The notes: generated by a model not told the origin, from the sequence alone. DNA of 52,371 nt from Alphaproteobacteria bacterium UBA6324 (GCA_002439085.1 DJSW01000004.1:1-52371); one strand, 5' to 3'; counted from the stretch's first letter, positions 14,702 through 24,464 are shown. Program-made: numbers and translations.

Positions 14702-17185
14702 ATGATGAAACTGTCAAAAACAAGTTTGATGGGGTTGCGGCACAAATACAGCCTTGTCTTGAAAAAATGCGCCATCCTAAACGCCCTTGCTTTATTAGGG
14801 GTCATGGCCGCGTTTCCGGCAAATGCGGGAGAAGTAGTGAACGGCAATGATAGATTGTTCGGCGATGATAAAGCATGGGAGCTCTCCCCTAAACAAAGCA
14901 AAGAAAAAGTGGACAAAGGTCGGATATGGCTGAGCAACTTTGAAGAAGGAACTTATGAATACGACGAAGACAAGGCGATTCTAACCGTAAAAGCGAATGA
15001 GAACAATCAAATCGTTTCGCAGAAGTTTCAGGCAGGCATACAGACCTACAATCCGAATCACACGCATCCGACACTTAATGTTTTGGGCGATGCCGGAACA
15101 ACTCTTGACATGTCCGCAAATGAAGACGATTGGCTGATTGTCTCCCGCTTTGCAAAAGTCAATATCGGCACGAAAGAAAGCCCCATCGGAAAAATCAATT
15201 TGACCGACACCGCTTTGGAAAAAGACGGCGGATCCTTGATTTATGTTACGGCGGGCAATAATGCGGCGGATGCGGATTTCCAAGAATTAAACATTTACGG
15301 AAACGATATTACGTTAAAAGCGACACTGACGGACGGAACAAACGCCCCCGCAATTACGGGCAACGAAGGACGTCTGAATTTGGTCGCAAACAATTCGCTG
15401 GATATAACGGGGAACATTGAAGCTTTCAACGGTGTTTACGGCGGACATGCGAATATGAAATTCGACATCAACACCAACGAAGGAAATACAGCCGTAACAA
15501 CCATCAAAGGCGATATTAACGCCGCCAAGGGTTCGGAAGTCAACATCGGATTGAAAGGCGCCGGATCATCAATCACGGGAAATTTACTGGTCAGTGCCGA
15601 GGGAACGAAATTGCCCGGAGGCAACATCAACCTTAGTTTCGGCAAAAACGGTCGAATTACGGGAAACCTTACCGCGCAAGATGCAGGAAAAATTTCCGTC
15701 GCCGGGACCGACACCGTGAACATCGCGGGGAATATTTCCGTCGGCGAAAATTCCACGTTTGCAGGTAAGAACATCGCTGTAAACGGCACTTTAACCGGCA
15801 AAGGAAACGTCCAAGCATCCGGTAAATGGGATGTTTCGGACGCAACCGTTGACGCGGGCGCAATCACTTTTGAAAAGGACGCGTCGCTGACGGCGGAATT
15901 GCAAAAAACGCAAATCTCGGCAAAGTCGGTTGCTTTTGAAGGGAACAACACCTTAAATCTGAAAGTCGCAAACAGCTTGACCGGCGCGGATTACGATTTC
16001 ATCAAAACGGAAACGCTGAACGGTCGGGAAAATGTGACGATCGCGGAAAACGCGCTGTATAATTTGAAACTGACGGAAGACGGCAAAATCAATGTAAGCG
16101 TTAAATCCGGCGCGGAACTGGTCAAAGACACGCCCGCCACGGCGCAGGAAGCGGCGGCGATTTCAGCCGTCGCGCAGATCGGCGGTAACGGCACCGACAC
16201 CGGCAACGCGGTTGCGGAAGCGATTTCCGCTGCGATGCAGTCGGGTGACAAAACCGGCGCGGTCAAAGCCGTCAAAGATTTAGCCCCGACGACCTCTCAG
16301 GAAGTAATGGGCGTGGCTCAAGGCGTGAACAATATCTTGTCCAACATAGCCGGCGTTCGCATGTCAGCCGTAAACAAAGGGCGTTCCGGAGGCGCCGCTT
16401 TTACCGGCGGAGCCGTGTGGGCGCAAGGTTTGTATAACCATACAAAACAAGACAGCAACTCCGCAACGGAGGGATTTAAAGCCGATACGACGGGCGTTGC
16501 GTTCGGTATTGACGGAAAAGTCAACGAAAATTTGATGTTCGGGATTGGTTACGGCTACAGCGACACGGACTCGGACGCCGGTTCTCGCGACATTGATGTT
16601 GACGGGCATAACTTCTTCGTTTATTCCGAATACAAACCGAGCAACTGGTATGTAAACGGTATGTTGAACTATGGTTTCGGAAAATACACGGAAAAGAAAG
16701 CTCCTGCCGGAATTGCTTTAAAATCCAAGTATGATGTGAACACATACGCCGCCAATGTGATGACCGGATATGATTTCACAAACGGTTTGACTCCGGAAGC
16801 CGGCCTGCGTTATTTGCTGGCCGATCAGGAATCCTATACGGACGGCGTTCAGCACGTCAAAGCTAAAAACAACGATGTTTTAACGGGTGTTGTCGGCGTT
16901 AAATATCATCGCGACTATACGGCGAACAAATGGTCGTTTAAACCGAACCTGCGTTTAGCCGCCACATACGATATGATGAGCGACGATTCCGAAGCCATGA
17001 TTAACGTTATCGGAGGCGGTTCATATCAGATTACCGGAGAACGTTTGCATCGTTTTGGCGTTGAAACCGGCGTCGGTTTGGAAGCTTCCGTCGGCAAATG
17101 GAATCTGTCGTTGAATTATGATGGCGGTTTCCGTAAGGATTACCAATCCCATACCGGTATGCTGAGAGCAAAGTACAACTTCTGA
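14702..17185 (+). CDS. Autotransporter adhesin (type Va secretion)
   Basis: An 827-aa protein. An unusually long signal peptide with a basic n-region ends near A42 (PANA/GE). The passenger (about 43-500) is rich in Gly, Asn, Thr and Val with short repeated strands, as in beta-helical passengers. A linker with Ala-rich helix (about 485-560) leads to a C-terminal beta-barrel (about 561-827) ending in the aromatic KYNF. The start at 14702 is chosen because GGAGG lies just upstream; ATG at 14705 is equally possible. No protease triad was seen, so adhesion is likelier than proteolysis. Base composition is lower in GC than the flanking genes, suggesting transfer together with the recombinase. Confidence 0.92.
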   Translation: MMKLSKTSLMGLRHKYSLVLKKCAILNALALLGVMAAFPANAGEVVNGNDRLFGDDKAWELSPKQSKEKVDKGRIWLSNFEEGTYEYDEDKAILTVKANENNQIVSQKFQAGIQTYNPNHTHPTLNVLGDAGTTLDMSANEDDWLIVSRFAKVNIGTKESPIGKINLTDTALEKDGGSLIYVTAGNNAADADFQELNIYGNDITLKATLTDGTNAPAITGNEGRLNLVANNSLDITGNIEAFNGVYGGHANMKFDINTNEGNTAVTTIKGDINAAKGSEVNIGLKGAGSSITGNLLVSAEGTKLPGGNINLSFGKNGRITGNLTAQDAGKISVAGTDTVNIAGNISVGENSTFAGKNIAVNGTLTGKGNVQASGKWDVSDATVDAGAITFEKDASLTAELQKTQISAKSVAFEGNNTLNLKVANSLTGADYDFIKTETLNGRENVTIAENALYNLKLTEDGKINVSVKSGAELVKDTPATAQEAAAISAVAQIGGNGTDTGNAVAEAISAAMQSGDKTGAVKAVKDLAPTTSQEVMGVAQGVNNILSNIAGVRMSAVNKGRSGGAAFTGGAVWAQGLYNHTKQDSNSATEGFKADTTGVAFGIDGKVNENLMFGIGYGYSDTDSDAGSRDIDVDGHNFFVYSEYKPSNWYVNGMLNYGFGKYTEKKAPAGIALKSKYDVNTYAANVMTGYDFTNGLTPEAGLRYLLADQESYTDGVQHVKAKNNDVLTGVVGVKYHRDYTANKWSFKPNLRLAATYDMMSDDSEAMINVIGGGSYQITGERLHRFGVETGVGLEASVGKWNLSLNYDGGFRKDYQSHTGMLRAKYNF

Positions 17186-17204
17186 TTTGACAGAGTAAAC
17201 AACG

Positions 17205-17236
17205 AGCGCGGCGCATAAAAACGCCGCGCTTTTTTG
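17205..17236 (+). terminator. Intrinsic terminator after the autotransporter
   Basis: AGCGCGGCG and CGCCGCGCT form a 9-bp GC-rich stem with an 8-base loop, followed by a run of T. Confidence 0.9.
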
Positions 17237-17368
17237 TTGCAAAGAATCTTATAAATAAAGAAATTCCGCGTTTCTGTTTGCTTTATACGGATGCGCCGAA
17301 TCCCGACGTGTTTTATTCAGCCGGCTATCGCCAAAATTTTATTCGGTTTCTCCGGCTTTCATCGAATC

Positions 17369-17971
17369 TTACGCGGTTGTCTGCGTATCGGCAGGACGTT
17401 TCATCGGCGGACGGCCGCGGCGTTTAGGCTGAGCCGGAACGGCGTCGGCGGACGGTTCGGCGGCGGGGCGTTTCATCGGCGGACGGCCGCGGCGTTTGAT
17501 TTCGTTTTGCGCCATCGCCGCGACGGGGACGGACAAATCGACGGCGGCCGGTTCGGCGGGCTTTTCAACAACGGGCGCGAAAGACGCCGCGACGGGTTCG
17601 GGCGTTTCGATAACGGGCTGAGGTTCGATTTCGGCCGTTTCAAAAACGGCGTCCGGCGCGTCGTCGGATTCGACAACCGGCTGCTGCTGGGCGAAACGCG
17701 CCCCCTCGGCCGCGATCGCCAACGCGTTCAAACGGCTGTAATGATCGGCGTGCTGCAAGCAGTTTTCGGCCAGAACGCGATCCGAAGACATCAATTCCTT
17801 GGCGGCGGACAGGTATTTTTCCATCAGCTGGAACGCCGTTCCGCGCAACCGTCCGGCGGGACCGATGCTGTCGTAAACCGTGTTGCGGTTCGGCTGATTG
17901 TTAAAGCGGCGGTTGTTGTTAAAATTGTTATGGTTGCGTCCGCGCGAACGTCCCCGAGGATTCATGCCCAT
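17369..17971 (-). CDS. DUF4167 protein with two AT-hook-like tails
   Basis: The N-terminal half is the DUF4167 domain: an Arg/Asn-rich start, then YDSIGPAGRLRGTAFQLMEKY and AENCLQHADHYSRL (about 30-85). It is widespread in alphaproteobacteria and usually sits next to prmC, as here. The middle is Pro/Ala/Glu-rich and probably disordered. The C-terminus carries two identical KRRGRPPMKRP units, each with the RGRP core of AT-hook minor-groove binders. I infer nucleic-acid binding; the family has no established function. The start is uncertain by two residues (ATG at 17971 or 17965). Confidence 0.88.
   Translation of the reverse strand: MGMNPRGRSRGRNHNNFNNNRRFNNQPNRNTVYDSIGPAGRLRGTAFQLMEKYLSAAKELMSSDRVLAENCLQHADHYSRLNALAIAAEGARFAQQQPVVESDDAPDAVFETAEIEPQPVIETPEPVAASFAPVVEKPAEPAAVDLSVPVAAMAQNEIKRRGRPPMKRPAAEPSADAVPAQPKRRGRPPMKRPADTQTTA
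17397..17425. repeat. 29-bp direct repeat, copy 1 (AT-hook unit)
   Basis: A perfect 29-bp copy recurs at 17469-17497, exactly 72 bp away. It lies inside the DUF4167 gene and encodes the KRRGRPPMKR unit. Identity at the DNA level points to a recent in-frame duplication. Confidence 0.85.
17469..17497. repeat. 29-bp direct repeat, copy 2 (AT-hook unit)
   Basis: Identical to 17397-17425; encodes the inner of the two AT-hook-like units. Confidence 0.85.
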
Positions 17972-18100
17972 GGAAAATACTCTTCAGAAGTTGTTGAAAT
18001 CAAAAAAATCAAACCGCCGTTTTTCCGGCGGGAATCTCTTCAGCGGTTGTAAATTATATGGGGCGCGTTTTTTTTTCAACATATTTTTGCGCGCAAAAAC

Positions 18101-18961
18101 CTATTTTCGCCCAAAAGCGGACAGACACCGCACGATGCCGCCCAAATCAACGCCGAAAGCGTTGAAATCCAGCCCCGCGTTTTCAACGATTTCCCGCACG
18201 GCGTCATGCTGTCCTTTGCCGAATTCGGCGATAAACACGCCGCCGTCCTTTAATAAAAACGGCACGGCGGGGGCGATTTTGCGGTATGCGTCCAACCCGT
18301 CCGCGCCCGCGAACAACGCCCGTTCCGGATCGAAATTCACGACTTCGGGCGCCAGATCCGCCCGTTCGTTTTCGGCGATATAGGGCGGATTGGAAATCAC
18401 CAGATCGAACCGCCCCAATTTTTCAAACCAACCGGATTCGTCCCAACTGCCCGATTTTGTTTCAAACCGGCCGGCCATTCCGTTTGTCGCGGCGTTTTCG
18501 GCGGCGATTTTCAGCGCGGCGTCCGACGCGTCAAACCCGACGGCGCGCGCGTTCACATATTCGCACAGCAAAGCCTGCGCCAAACAGCCCGATCCCGTCC
18601 CCAAATCCAAAATCCGCAACGCCGCCGTTTTGTCGAAAAACAGTTTCAACGCTTCTTCAATCAAAGTTTCGGAATCCGGTCGGGGGTCGAGAACGTCTTT
18701 GGTCACTTTGAAATCCAGCCGCCAAAACCCGCGCGTTTCAACGATTTTCGACACGGGTTCGCGATTGACGCGGCGCTCGGCAAAGCTTTCGATTTTTTGC
18801 AAAACATCAGGTTCAATCGCGAAATCGGGATGAACGCGCAAAAAAACGGGCGTCACCCCGATCGCAAAAGCGACCAAAGCGCGCGCGTCCGCCGCCGGTT
18901 CCTCAATCCCCGCCCGCCCGAACCGTTCGGCTAAAACGGACAGGATTTCCTTTGCCGTCAT
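18101..18961 (-). CDS. prmC: Release factor glutamine methyltransferase
   Basis: Methylates the Gln of the GGQ motif in peptide chain release factors, using SAM. It shows the Rossmann motif DLGTGSG (119-125) and the catalytic NPPYI (191-195) of the HemK/PrmC family, and is 286 aa from the ATG at 18961. A TTG at 18970, overlapping the prfA stop, would add three residues. It directly follows prfA, its substrate's gene, in one operon. Confidence 0.95.
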   Translation of the reverse strand: MTAKEILSVLAERFGRAGIEEPAADARALVAFAIGVTPVFLRVHPDFAIEPDVLQKIESFAERRVNREPVSKIVETRGFWRLDFKVTKDVLDPRPDSETLIEEALKLFFDKTAALRILDLGTGSGCLAQALLCEYVNARAVGFDASDAALKIAAENAATNGMAGRFETKSGSWDESGWFEKLGRFDLVISNPPYIAENERADLAPEVVNFDPERALFAGADGLDAYRKIAPAVPFLLKDGGVFIAEFGKGQHDAVREIVENAGLDFNAFGVDLGGIVRCLSAFGRK

Positions 18962-18966
18962 CGCGG

Positions 18967-20043
18967 TCAATCCAGTTCCGATAAACGGGACAGTTGATCT
19001 TCGGTGATCAACGCTTCGATAATCTCGTCCAACGCGGTGCCGTTCATCACTTCGTCGATTTTATATAAAGTCAGGTTGATGCGGTGATCGGTCACGCGCC
19101 CCTGCGGAAAGTTGTAGGTGCGGATGCGTTCCGAACGGTCGCCCGATCCGACCTGGTTTTTGCGATCGACGGCGCGTTCCCTGTTTAACTGTTCCTGCTG
19201 CATGTCGTACAGGCGGGAACGCAGGATGCGCATGGCGCGGTCCCTGTTTTTAAACTGCGACCGCTCGTCTTGGCACGCGACGACGAACCCCGTCGGAATG
19301 TGCGTGATGCGCACGGCGGATTCCGTTTTGTTGACGTGCTGGCCGCCCGCGCCGGACGCGCGGTAAACGTCGATTTTCAAATCCTTTTCGTCGATTTTCA
19401 AATCGACTTCCTCGGCTTCGGGCAAAACGGCGACCGTCGCGGCGGACGTGTGGACGCGCCCCGCCGATTCCGTTTCCGGCACGCGTTGGACGCGGTGCAC
19501 GCCCGATTCAAATTTCAGACGTTCAAACACGTTTTTTCCCGTGATGCTGGCGGACGCTTCCTTGTACCCGCCGATACCCGTGTCGTTGACAGCCAGCGTT
19601 TCAAACTTCCACCCCTGCGCCGCGGCGTAGTGTTCGTACATCCGGAACAGTTCGGCGGCGAACAGGGCGGCTTCCTCCCCGCCCGTTCCGGCGCGGACTT
19701 CCAAAATCGCGTTTTTCTCGTCCACGGCGTTTTTTGGCAAAAGCAGGATCTTCAGCCGCTTTTCCAATTCGGGCAACTTTTCCTTGGCGGCGTAGATTTC
19801 ATCGTGCGCCATCGACCGCATTTCGTCGTCCGTTTCCGGATCGTCCAGCAAAGCCTGCGCGCCGTCCATGTCCGCCAAGACCTTTTTATAGTCCGAAATC
19901 GCGGCGACAATATCCTTTAACCCCGCCAATTCCTTGGAAAGCTTGACAAACGTTTCGCCGTCAACGCCCGTCCCCGATCCCAGCAGGGCTTCCAGTTCGT
20001 CGTTGCGCGCCAGAACGACATCCAGTTTTTCCTCGAAACTCAT
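18967..20043 (-). CDS. prfA: Peptide chain release factor 1
   Basis: Recognises UAA and UAG and triggers peptide release. The GGQ motif is at 233-235 (GAGGQHVNKT). The stop-codon-reading tripeptide region appears as VPETES (188-193), where E. coli RF1 has PAT; PET here is a mild variant. Length of 358 aa is standard. It lies between hisS (3 nt upstream) and prmC. Confidence 0.97.
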   Translation of the reverse strand: MSFEEKLDVVLARNDELEALLGSGTGVDGETFVKLSKELAGLKDIVAAISDYKKVLADMDGAQALLDDPETDDEMRSMAHDEIYAAKEKLPELEKRLKILLLPKNAVDEKNAILEVRAGTGGEEAALFAAELFRMYEHYAAAQGWKFETLAVNDTGIGGYKEASASITGKNVFERLKFESGVHRVQRVPETESAGRVHTSAATVAVLPEAEEVDLKIDEKDLKIDVYRASGAGGQHVNKTESAVRITHIPTGFVVACQDERSQFKNRDRAMRILRSRLYDMQQEQLNRERAVDRKNQVGSGDRSERIRTYNFPQGRVTDHRINLTLYKIDEVMNGTALDEIIEALITEDQLSRLSELD

Positions 20044-20046
20044 GCG

Positions 20047-21312
20047 TCACATTCCTTGCGCGGCGCGGTATTTTTGCATGAAATCCGGCAAAGCGGCGAT
20101 TTCGACCTCGCTTTGATCCCCCGTGTCCAAATCGCGCACGGCGGCAACGCCCTTGGCGTATTCGTCCGACCCCAGAATCACGGCGGCGCAAGCGTTGATT
20201 TTGTTGGCTTTTTTCATCCGCTTGCCCATATTGCCGGAATAGGCCATATCGACGACGAATCCCGCCTGACGCAAATCGTGCGCGATTTTCATCACCGGCA
20301 TGGTCGTGTCGTCGCCGACGGGAACAACCGCGATCGGGCGGGGTTCCTCGGGCTGTTTGCCGACTTCCTGCAGCAGCAGCGCCAAACGGTCGATGCCCGC
20401 GCCGAAACCGATGCCCGCCGTTTTGGGGCCGCCCAGCTCTTCGACCAGACCGTCGTAACGGCCGCCGGCCAGAACCGTTCCCTGCGCGCCCAAAGAATCC
20501 GTGATGAATTCAAACACGGTGTGGCGGTAATAATCCAGACCGCGCACCAACCGCGGATTGACCGTGAACGGAATTCCCATTTCCGTCAGCCCGTTTTTCA
20601 CGGCGTCGAAGAATTGACGGGATTCGTCGTTCAGGTAATCGGTCATCGCGGGGGCGTTTTCGACGATTTTCTTGTCGCCCTCGTCCTTGGAATCCAGAAT
20701 ACGCAGCGGGTTTTTCGCCAAACGCACGCGGCTGTCTTCGCTCAGTTGTTCCTTGTACTGTTCAAAATAGGCGACCAAGGCGTCGCGATAGGCCGCGCGG
20801 CTTTCGACATCGCCCAGCGTGTTCAGTTCCAAACGGATATAGGGTTTCAACCCCAAAGCGGACAAAAAGTCCCACGCCAGACACAACACTTCGACATCCG
20901 TTTGCGGCGCGGACGCGCCCAACACTTCGACGCCGACCTGATGCAACTGGCGGTACCGCCCCTTTTGCGGGCGTTCGTAACGGAACATCGGTCCCGCGTA
21001 CATCAGCTTGACCGGCTGGTTCTGTTCCATGCCCTCGGAAATGAAGGCGCGGACGACGCCCGCCGTTCCCTCCGGCCGCAGGGTGAAGCTTTCGCCGCCT
21101 CTGTCGGTAAAGGTGTACATTTCCTTTGACACGATGTCGGACGTTTCGCCGACCCCGCGGGCGAAAACCTCGGTCGATTCAAAAACGGGCGTCTGAATTT
21201 CACCGAAACCGTAGCGTTTGGCAAAGTCGCGCGCCGTGTTCTGCACGAACATGAACGCGGACAAATCCTTGCCGTAAATGTCGCGCGTGCCGCGCGCGGG
21301 CTGAATTTTCAT
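20047..21312 (-). CDS. hisS: Histidyl-tRNA synthetase
   Basis: Class II synthetase charging tRNA-His. Visible features are the N-terminal QPARGTRDIYG, motif 2 around MFRYERPQKGRYRQLHQVG, the HisA box LDYYRHTVFEF, motif 3 near GAGIDRLALLL, and a C-terminal anticodon-binding domain. Length is 421 aa. The ATG overlaps the ispG stop by one base, so the ispG-hisS order also known from enterobacteria is kept and coupled. Confidence 0.97.
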   Translation of the reverse strand: MKIQPARGTRDIYGKDLSAFMFVQNTARDFAKRYGFGEIQTPVFESTEVFARGVGETSDIVSKEMYTFTDRGGESFTLRPEGTAGVVRAFISEGMEQNQPVKLMYAGPMFRYERPQKGRYRQLHQVGVEVLGASAPQTDVEVLCLAWDFLSALGLKPYIRLELNTLGDVESRAAYRDALVAYFEQYKEQLSEDSRVRLAKNPLRILDSKDEGDKKIVENAPAMTDYLNDESRQFFDAVKNGLTEMGIPFTVNPRLVRGLDYYRHTVFEFITDSLGAQGTVLAGGRYDGLVEELGGPKTAGIGFGAGIDRLALLLQEVGKQPEEPRPIAVVPVGDDTTMPVMKIAHDLRQAGFVVDMAYSGNMGKRMKKANKINACAAVILGSDEYAKGVAAVRDLDTGDQSEVEIAALPDFMQKYRAAQGM

Positions 21313-22403
21313 TACTTCTTCTCCGCTTTTTGAGCCGCGATTTTTTCGACCAGATCCGCGATCACATCAACGGCGTTATTCGCGTCGATCGGCTCTTTCT
21401 GCTGTCCCGCGACGAACAGCAAAGCCTTGCCGTTGCCGCCGCCGCAAACGCCGACGTCGGCTTCGCGCGCTTCGCCCGGACCGTTCACGACGCACCCCAT
21501 GACGGCGACTTTCAGCGGTTCGGAAATGTGTTCCAAACGGACTTCCAAAGCTTTGACAACCTTTTCGACATCAATGCCGCGGCGCGCGCACGTCGGACAC
21601 GACACGATGCGGACGCCGTGATAGCGCAATCCCAAAGTGCGCAGGATTTCAAACCCGACCTTGATTTCCTCGGTCACGTCGGCGGTCAGGGAAACGCGCA
21701 GCGTGTCGCCGATCCCCTCCATCAGCAACGTGCCGATCCCCAGCGCGGATTTGACCGTTCCGGCGCGCAATCCGCCGGCTTCGGTCACGCCCAAATGCAG
21801 CGGATAGTCGCATTTTGCCGCCAGTTTGCGGTAAGCGTCCATCATCATCAGCGTGTCGGACGATTTCACGGAAATTTTGAAATTGAAAAAGTCGTTGTCT
21901 TCCAAAATCTTGGCGTGTTCCAACGCGCTTTCAACCATCGCGTCCGCGCACGGTTCGCCGTATTTTTCCAACAGATGCTTGTCCAGCGACCCGCCGTTGA
22001 CGCCGATGCGTATGGAACAGCTGTAATCCTTCGCCGCCTTGACCACGTCGCGCACGCGTTCGGCCGAACCGATGTTGCCGGGGTTGATGCGCAGGCACGC
22101 CGCGCCGGCTTCGGCAGATTCGATCGCGCGTTTGTAATGAAAGTGGATGTCGGAAACGATCGGCACTTTGACCTGTTTGACGATTTCGCGCAAAGCCTTG
22201 GTCGATTCCTCGTCGGGGCAGGAAACGCGCACGATGTCCGCGCCAACCGATTCCAGCGAACGGATCTGCGCGACCGTGGCGGCGACATCCGCCGTCGGCG
22301 TGTTCGTCATGGATTGAACGGATATCGGCGCGCCGTCCCCGACGGGAACGGAACCGACGTAAATCCGTCTGGAACGACGGCGTTTGATTTCAGCAGCTTT
22401 CAT
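21312..22403 (-). CDS. ispG: 4-hydroxy-3-methylbut-2-enyl diphosphate synthase (IspG/GcpE)
   Basis: Iron-sulfur enzyme converting MEcPP to HMBPP in the MEP pathway, downstream of Dxs. The TIM-barrel part is followed by the [4Fe-4S] domain with C269 and C272 (CPTC), C304 and E311 (MGCVVNGPGEA). The 363-aa length fits the short, two-domain bacterial form. It follows the RodZ-like gene by 10 nt; rodZ-ispG-hisS is a conserved order. Confidence 0.97.
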   Translation of the reverse strand: MKAAEIKRRRSRRIYVGSVPVGDGAPISVQSMTNTPTADVAATVAQIRSLESVGADIVRVSCPDEESTKALREIVKQVKVPIVSDIHFHYKRAIESAEAGAACLRINPGNIGSAERVRDVVKAAKDYSCSIRIGVNGGSLDKHLLEKYGEPCADAMVESALEHAKILEDNDFFNFKISVKSSDTLMMMDAYRKLAAKCDYPLHLGVTEAGGLRAGTVKSALGIGTLLMEGIGDTLRVSLTADVTEEIKVGFEILRTLGLRYHGVRIVSCPTCARRGIDVEKVVKALEVRLEHISEPLKVAVMGCVVNGPGEAREADVGVCGGGNGKALLFVAGQQKEPIDANNAVDVIADLVEKIAAQKAEKK

Positions 22404-22413
22404 ATCTCACCTG

Positions 22414-23418
22414 TTATTCAAAATCGGCGGCGGATTCATCCGCCTGAACGGCAAAGTTTTCGGGGATCAAAGCCACGCCGGAACGCAGCGCGCCGCGCGC
22501 CCCCAAAGATTTCGCCAACCGGCCGTCGCACCACACTTCCAACCCGCCGGCGTTGCCGGTTTTCAAAAACAGCTCTTCGGGTTTGTTCGACGAAACCTGA
22601 TAACGGTCGCCCGCGTTCATCAACCGCGAAAACAGCACGTTTTCTCCGCGCGTCACTTCGACCCAAACCGGTTCCTTGGCGATCAAAACCAAGCGGGGTT
22701 TGTAGTTTTTCTGACCGTAAACGCGGATGGCGCGCACCTCTTCGGGCTTTTTTTCCTCCGCCGACGCGGGAACGGCCGCATTGTTTTCCGCCGGCGCGAC
22801 GTATTCCGGTTTGACCGGAGGCACGGGCGGAACAGCGGTTTCGGCCGCCGTTTTTTCAGGCGCGACCGACGCGGCGTCCGTTTCCTGTCCGGACGCGGCG
22901 GGCGTTTCCGTCGGCAACGGATAAGAATCCTCAACCACCGTCACGGATTCGATCTGTTCGGGTTCGACGGGGGCGATTTCCTTTTCGCCGGAAAAAGCCT
23001 GCCACATCCCATATACGACCAGCAAAGCCGCCAGCGACGCCAGCAACACCTTGGGCGCGGGGGCGGCGTTTTCGTTTTCATCGTCGTCAACATTGGCGCG
23101 GCCGCGTTCAATCCTGTCCTGTCCGGCGACTTCGCGTTTGTATCGGGAAATGATGTCCGCGGCGTCCAACCCCAGATACGCGGCGTAACTGCGCACGAAC
23201 CCGTTGGCATAAGCTTCGCCGGGCAGTTCCTTGTACCGGTTTTCCTCCAACGCCTGCAAAAACTGATAGCGGATGCACAAATAAGACGCGATATCCCGCA
23301 GATCCTGTTTTTTGGCCAAGCGGGTTTTGCGCAGCAAAGTCCCGACCGTTTCCGGTTCTTGCGGCGTTTCCGGCGTTTCGGCCGGCGCGGCTTTTTCTTC
23401 CTTATCATCCTGCGTCAT
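22414..23418 (-). CDS. rodZ: RodZ-like helix-turn-helix membrane protein
   Basis: Architecture is that of RodZ, which links MreB filaments to the membrane. A cytoplasmic HTH of the HTH_25 type (about 24-95, LRKTRLAKKQDLRDIASYL) leads to a single transmembrane helix (about 124-139), a Pro/Ala/Glu-rich linker and a periplasmic DUF4115-like beta domain (about 235-330). It is 334 aa and lies upstream of ispG as in other proteobacteria. mreB is not in the window, so the shape role is inferred from family and synteny. Confidence 0.85.
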   Translation of the reverse strand: MTQDDKEEKAAPAETPETPQEPETVGTLLRKTRLAKKQDLRDIASYLCIRYQFLQALEENRYKELPGEAYANGFVRSYAAYLGLDAADIISRYKREVAGQDRIERGRANVDDDENENAAPAPKVLLASLAALLVVYGMWQAFSGEKEIAPVEPEQIESVTVVEDSYPLPTETPAASGQETDAASVAPEKTAAETAVPPVPPVKPEYVAPAENNAAVPASAEEKKPEEVRAIRVYGQKNYKPRLVLIAKEPVWVEVTRGENVLFSRLMNAGDRYQVSSNKPEELFLKTGNAGGLEVWCDGRLAKSLGARGALRSGVALIPENFAVQADESAADFE

Positions 23419-23437
23419 GATCGTCTTCCTTTTCGAT

Positions 23438-24463
23438 TCAAGCCGGTATGCGGTTCAATTTGCGCAAAGCGTCCGCGGCCTGCGCCACCAATTCGTCAAC
23501 AACGGCCTGAACGGGTTTGATGTCTTTGACCAAACCGACGCTCTGTCCCGCCATCAGCGAACCGTTTTCGACATCGCCGTCGATGACCGCGCGCCGCAAC
23601 GCGCCGCCCCAGAAGTTTTCGATTGCCATTTGCGCGGCTTTCAATTCCAATTCGCCCCGCTGGTATTTCTGAATGGTTTCCATCTGAAATTCCATAAAGC
23701 GTTTCGTCCCCTCATTGACGATCGCGCGCACCGGAATAACCGGAAAGCGCGGATCGATCTGCACCGTCGGGACGGCGTCGCGGGCGTTTGCCCTGATGAA
23801 CGCCTGTTTGAAATTCGGGTGTGCGATACATTCGTCCGTGCAGACGAAACGGGTTCCCAGCTGGCACCCCGCGGCGCCCAGCCCCAAAAACGCGGCCATC
23901 ATTTCGCCCGAACCGACGCCGCCCGCGATAAACACGGGAACGTCCGTCATGTGCGGCAAAATCTCTTGCGCCAGAATGTTGGTGGCGACGGGACCGATAT
24001 GACCGCCGGCCTCCGTTCCTTCCAGAATCAGCGCATCCGCGCCCGATTTGACCATTTTTTTCGCCAGCACCAGCGCGGGGGCGAAACACATCACCCTGAT
24101 CCCCGCGTCTTTCAGCCGTTTGATCGCCTGAACGGTCGGGATGCCGCCGGCCAAAATGGCGTGGCTGATTTTCATTTCAATGCAGACGTCGATCAGCTCG
24201 TCCAGATGCGGGTGCATCGTGATCAGGTTGACGCCGAAACTGTTTTTCGTCAAAGCGGCCGTTTTGGCGATTTCGTCCTTTAACACGGCCGCGGGCATCG
24301 CGCCGCCCGCGATCACGCCGAAACCGCCCGCGTTCGATATCGCGGCGACCAAATTGTGTTCGGACACCCACGACATCGCCCCGCCCATGATGGCGTAACG
24401 CGTGTTTAAAAACGCGCGTCCCTTTTTCCAGAACAGATCCAAGACTTCTTCATTCGATAACAT
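23438..24463 (-). CDS. Nitronate monooxygenase / FabK-like FMN oxidoreductase
   Basis: A 341-aa TIM-barrel flavoprotein. Family marks are the N-terminal MGGAMSWVSEHNLVAAISNAG, the EGTEAGGHIG motif (148-157) and the FMN-phosphate loop FIAGGVGSGEMMAAFLGLGA. The family includes nitronate monooxygenases, which oxidise alkyl nitronates, and FabK enoyl-ACP reductases; sequence alone does not separate them here. It is nested between lysC (1 nt apart) and the RodZ-like gene, a co-transcription with no obvious pathway link. Confidence 0.85.
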   Translation of the reverse strand: MLSNEEVLDLFWKKGRAFLNTRYAIMGGAMSWVSEHNLVAAISNAGGFGVIAGGAMPAAVLKDEIAKTAALTKNSFGVNLITMHPHLDELIDVCIEMKISHAILAGGIPTVQAIKRLKDAGIRVMCFAPALVLAKKMVKSGADALILEGTEAGGHIGPVATNILAQEILPHMTDVPVFIAGGVGSGEMMAAFLGLGAAGCQLGTRFVCTDECIAHPNFKQAFIRANARDAVPTVQIDPRFPVIPVRAIVNEGTKRFMEFQMETIQKYQRGELELKAAQMAIENFWGGALRRAVIDGDVENGSLMAGQSVGLVKDIKPVQAVVDELVAQAADALRKLNRIPA

Positions 24464-24464
24464 T

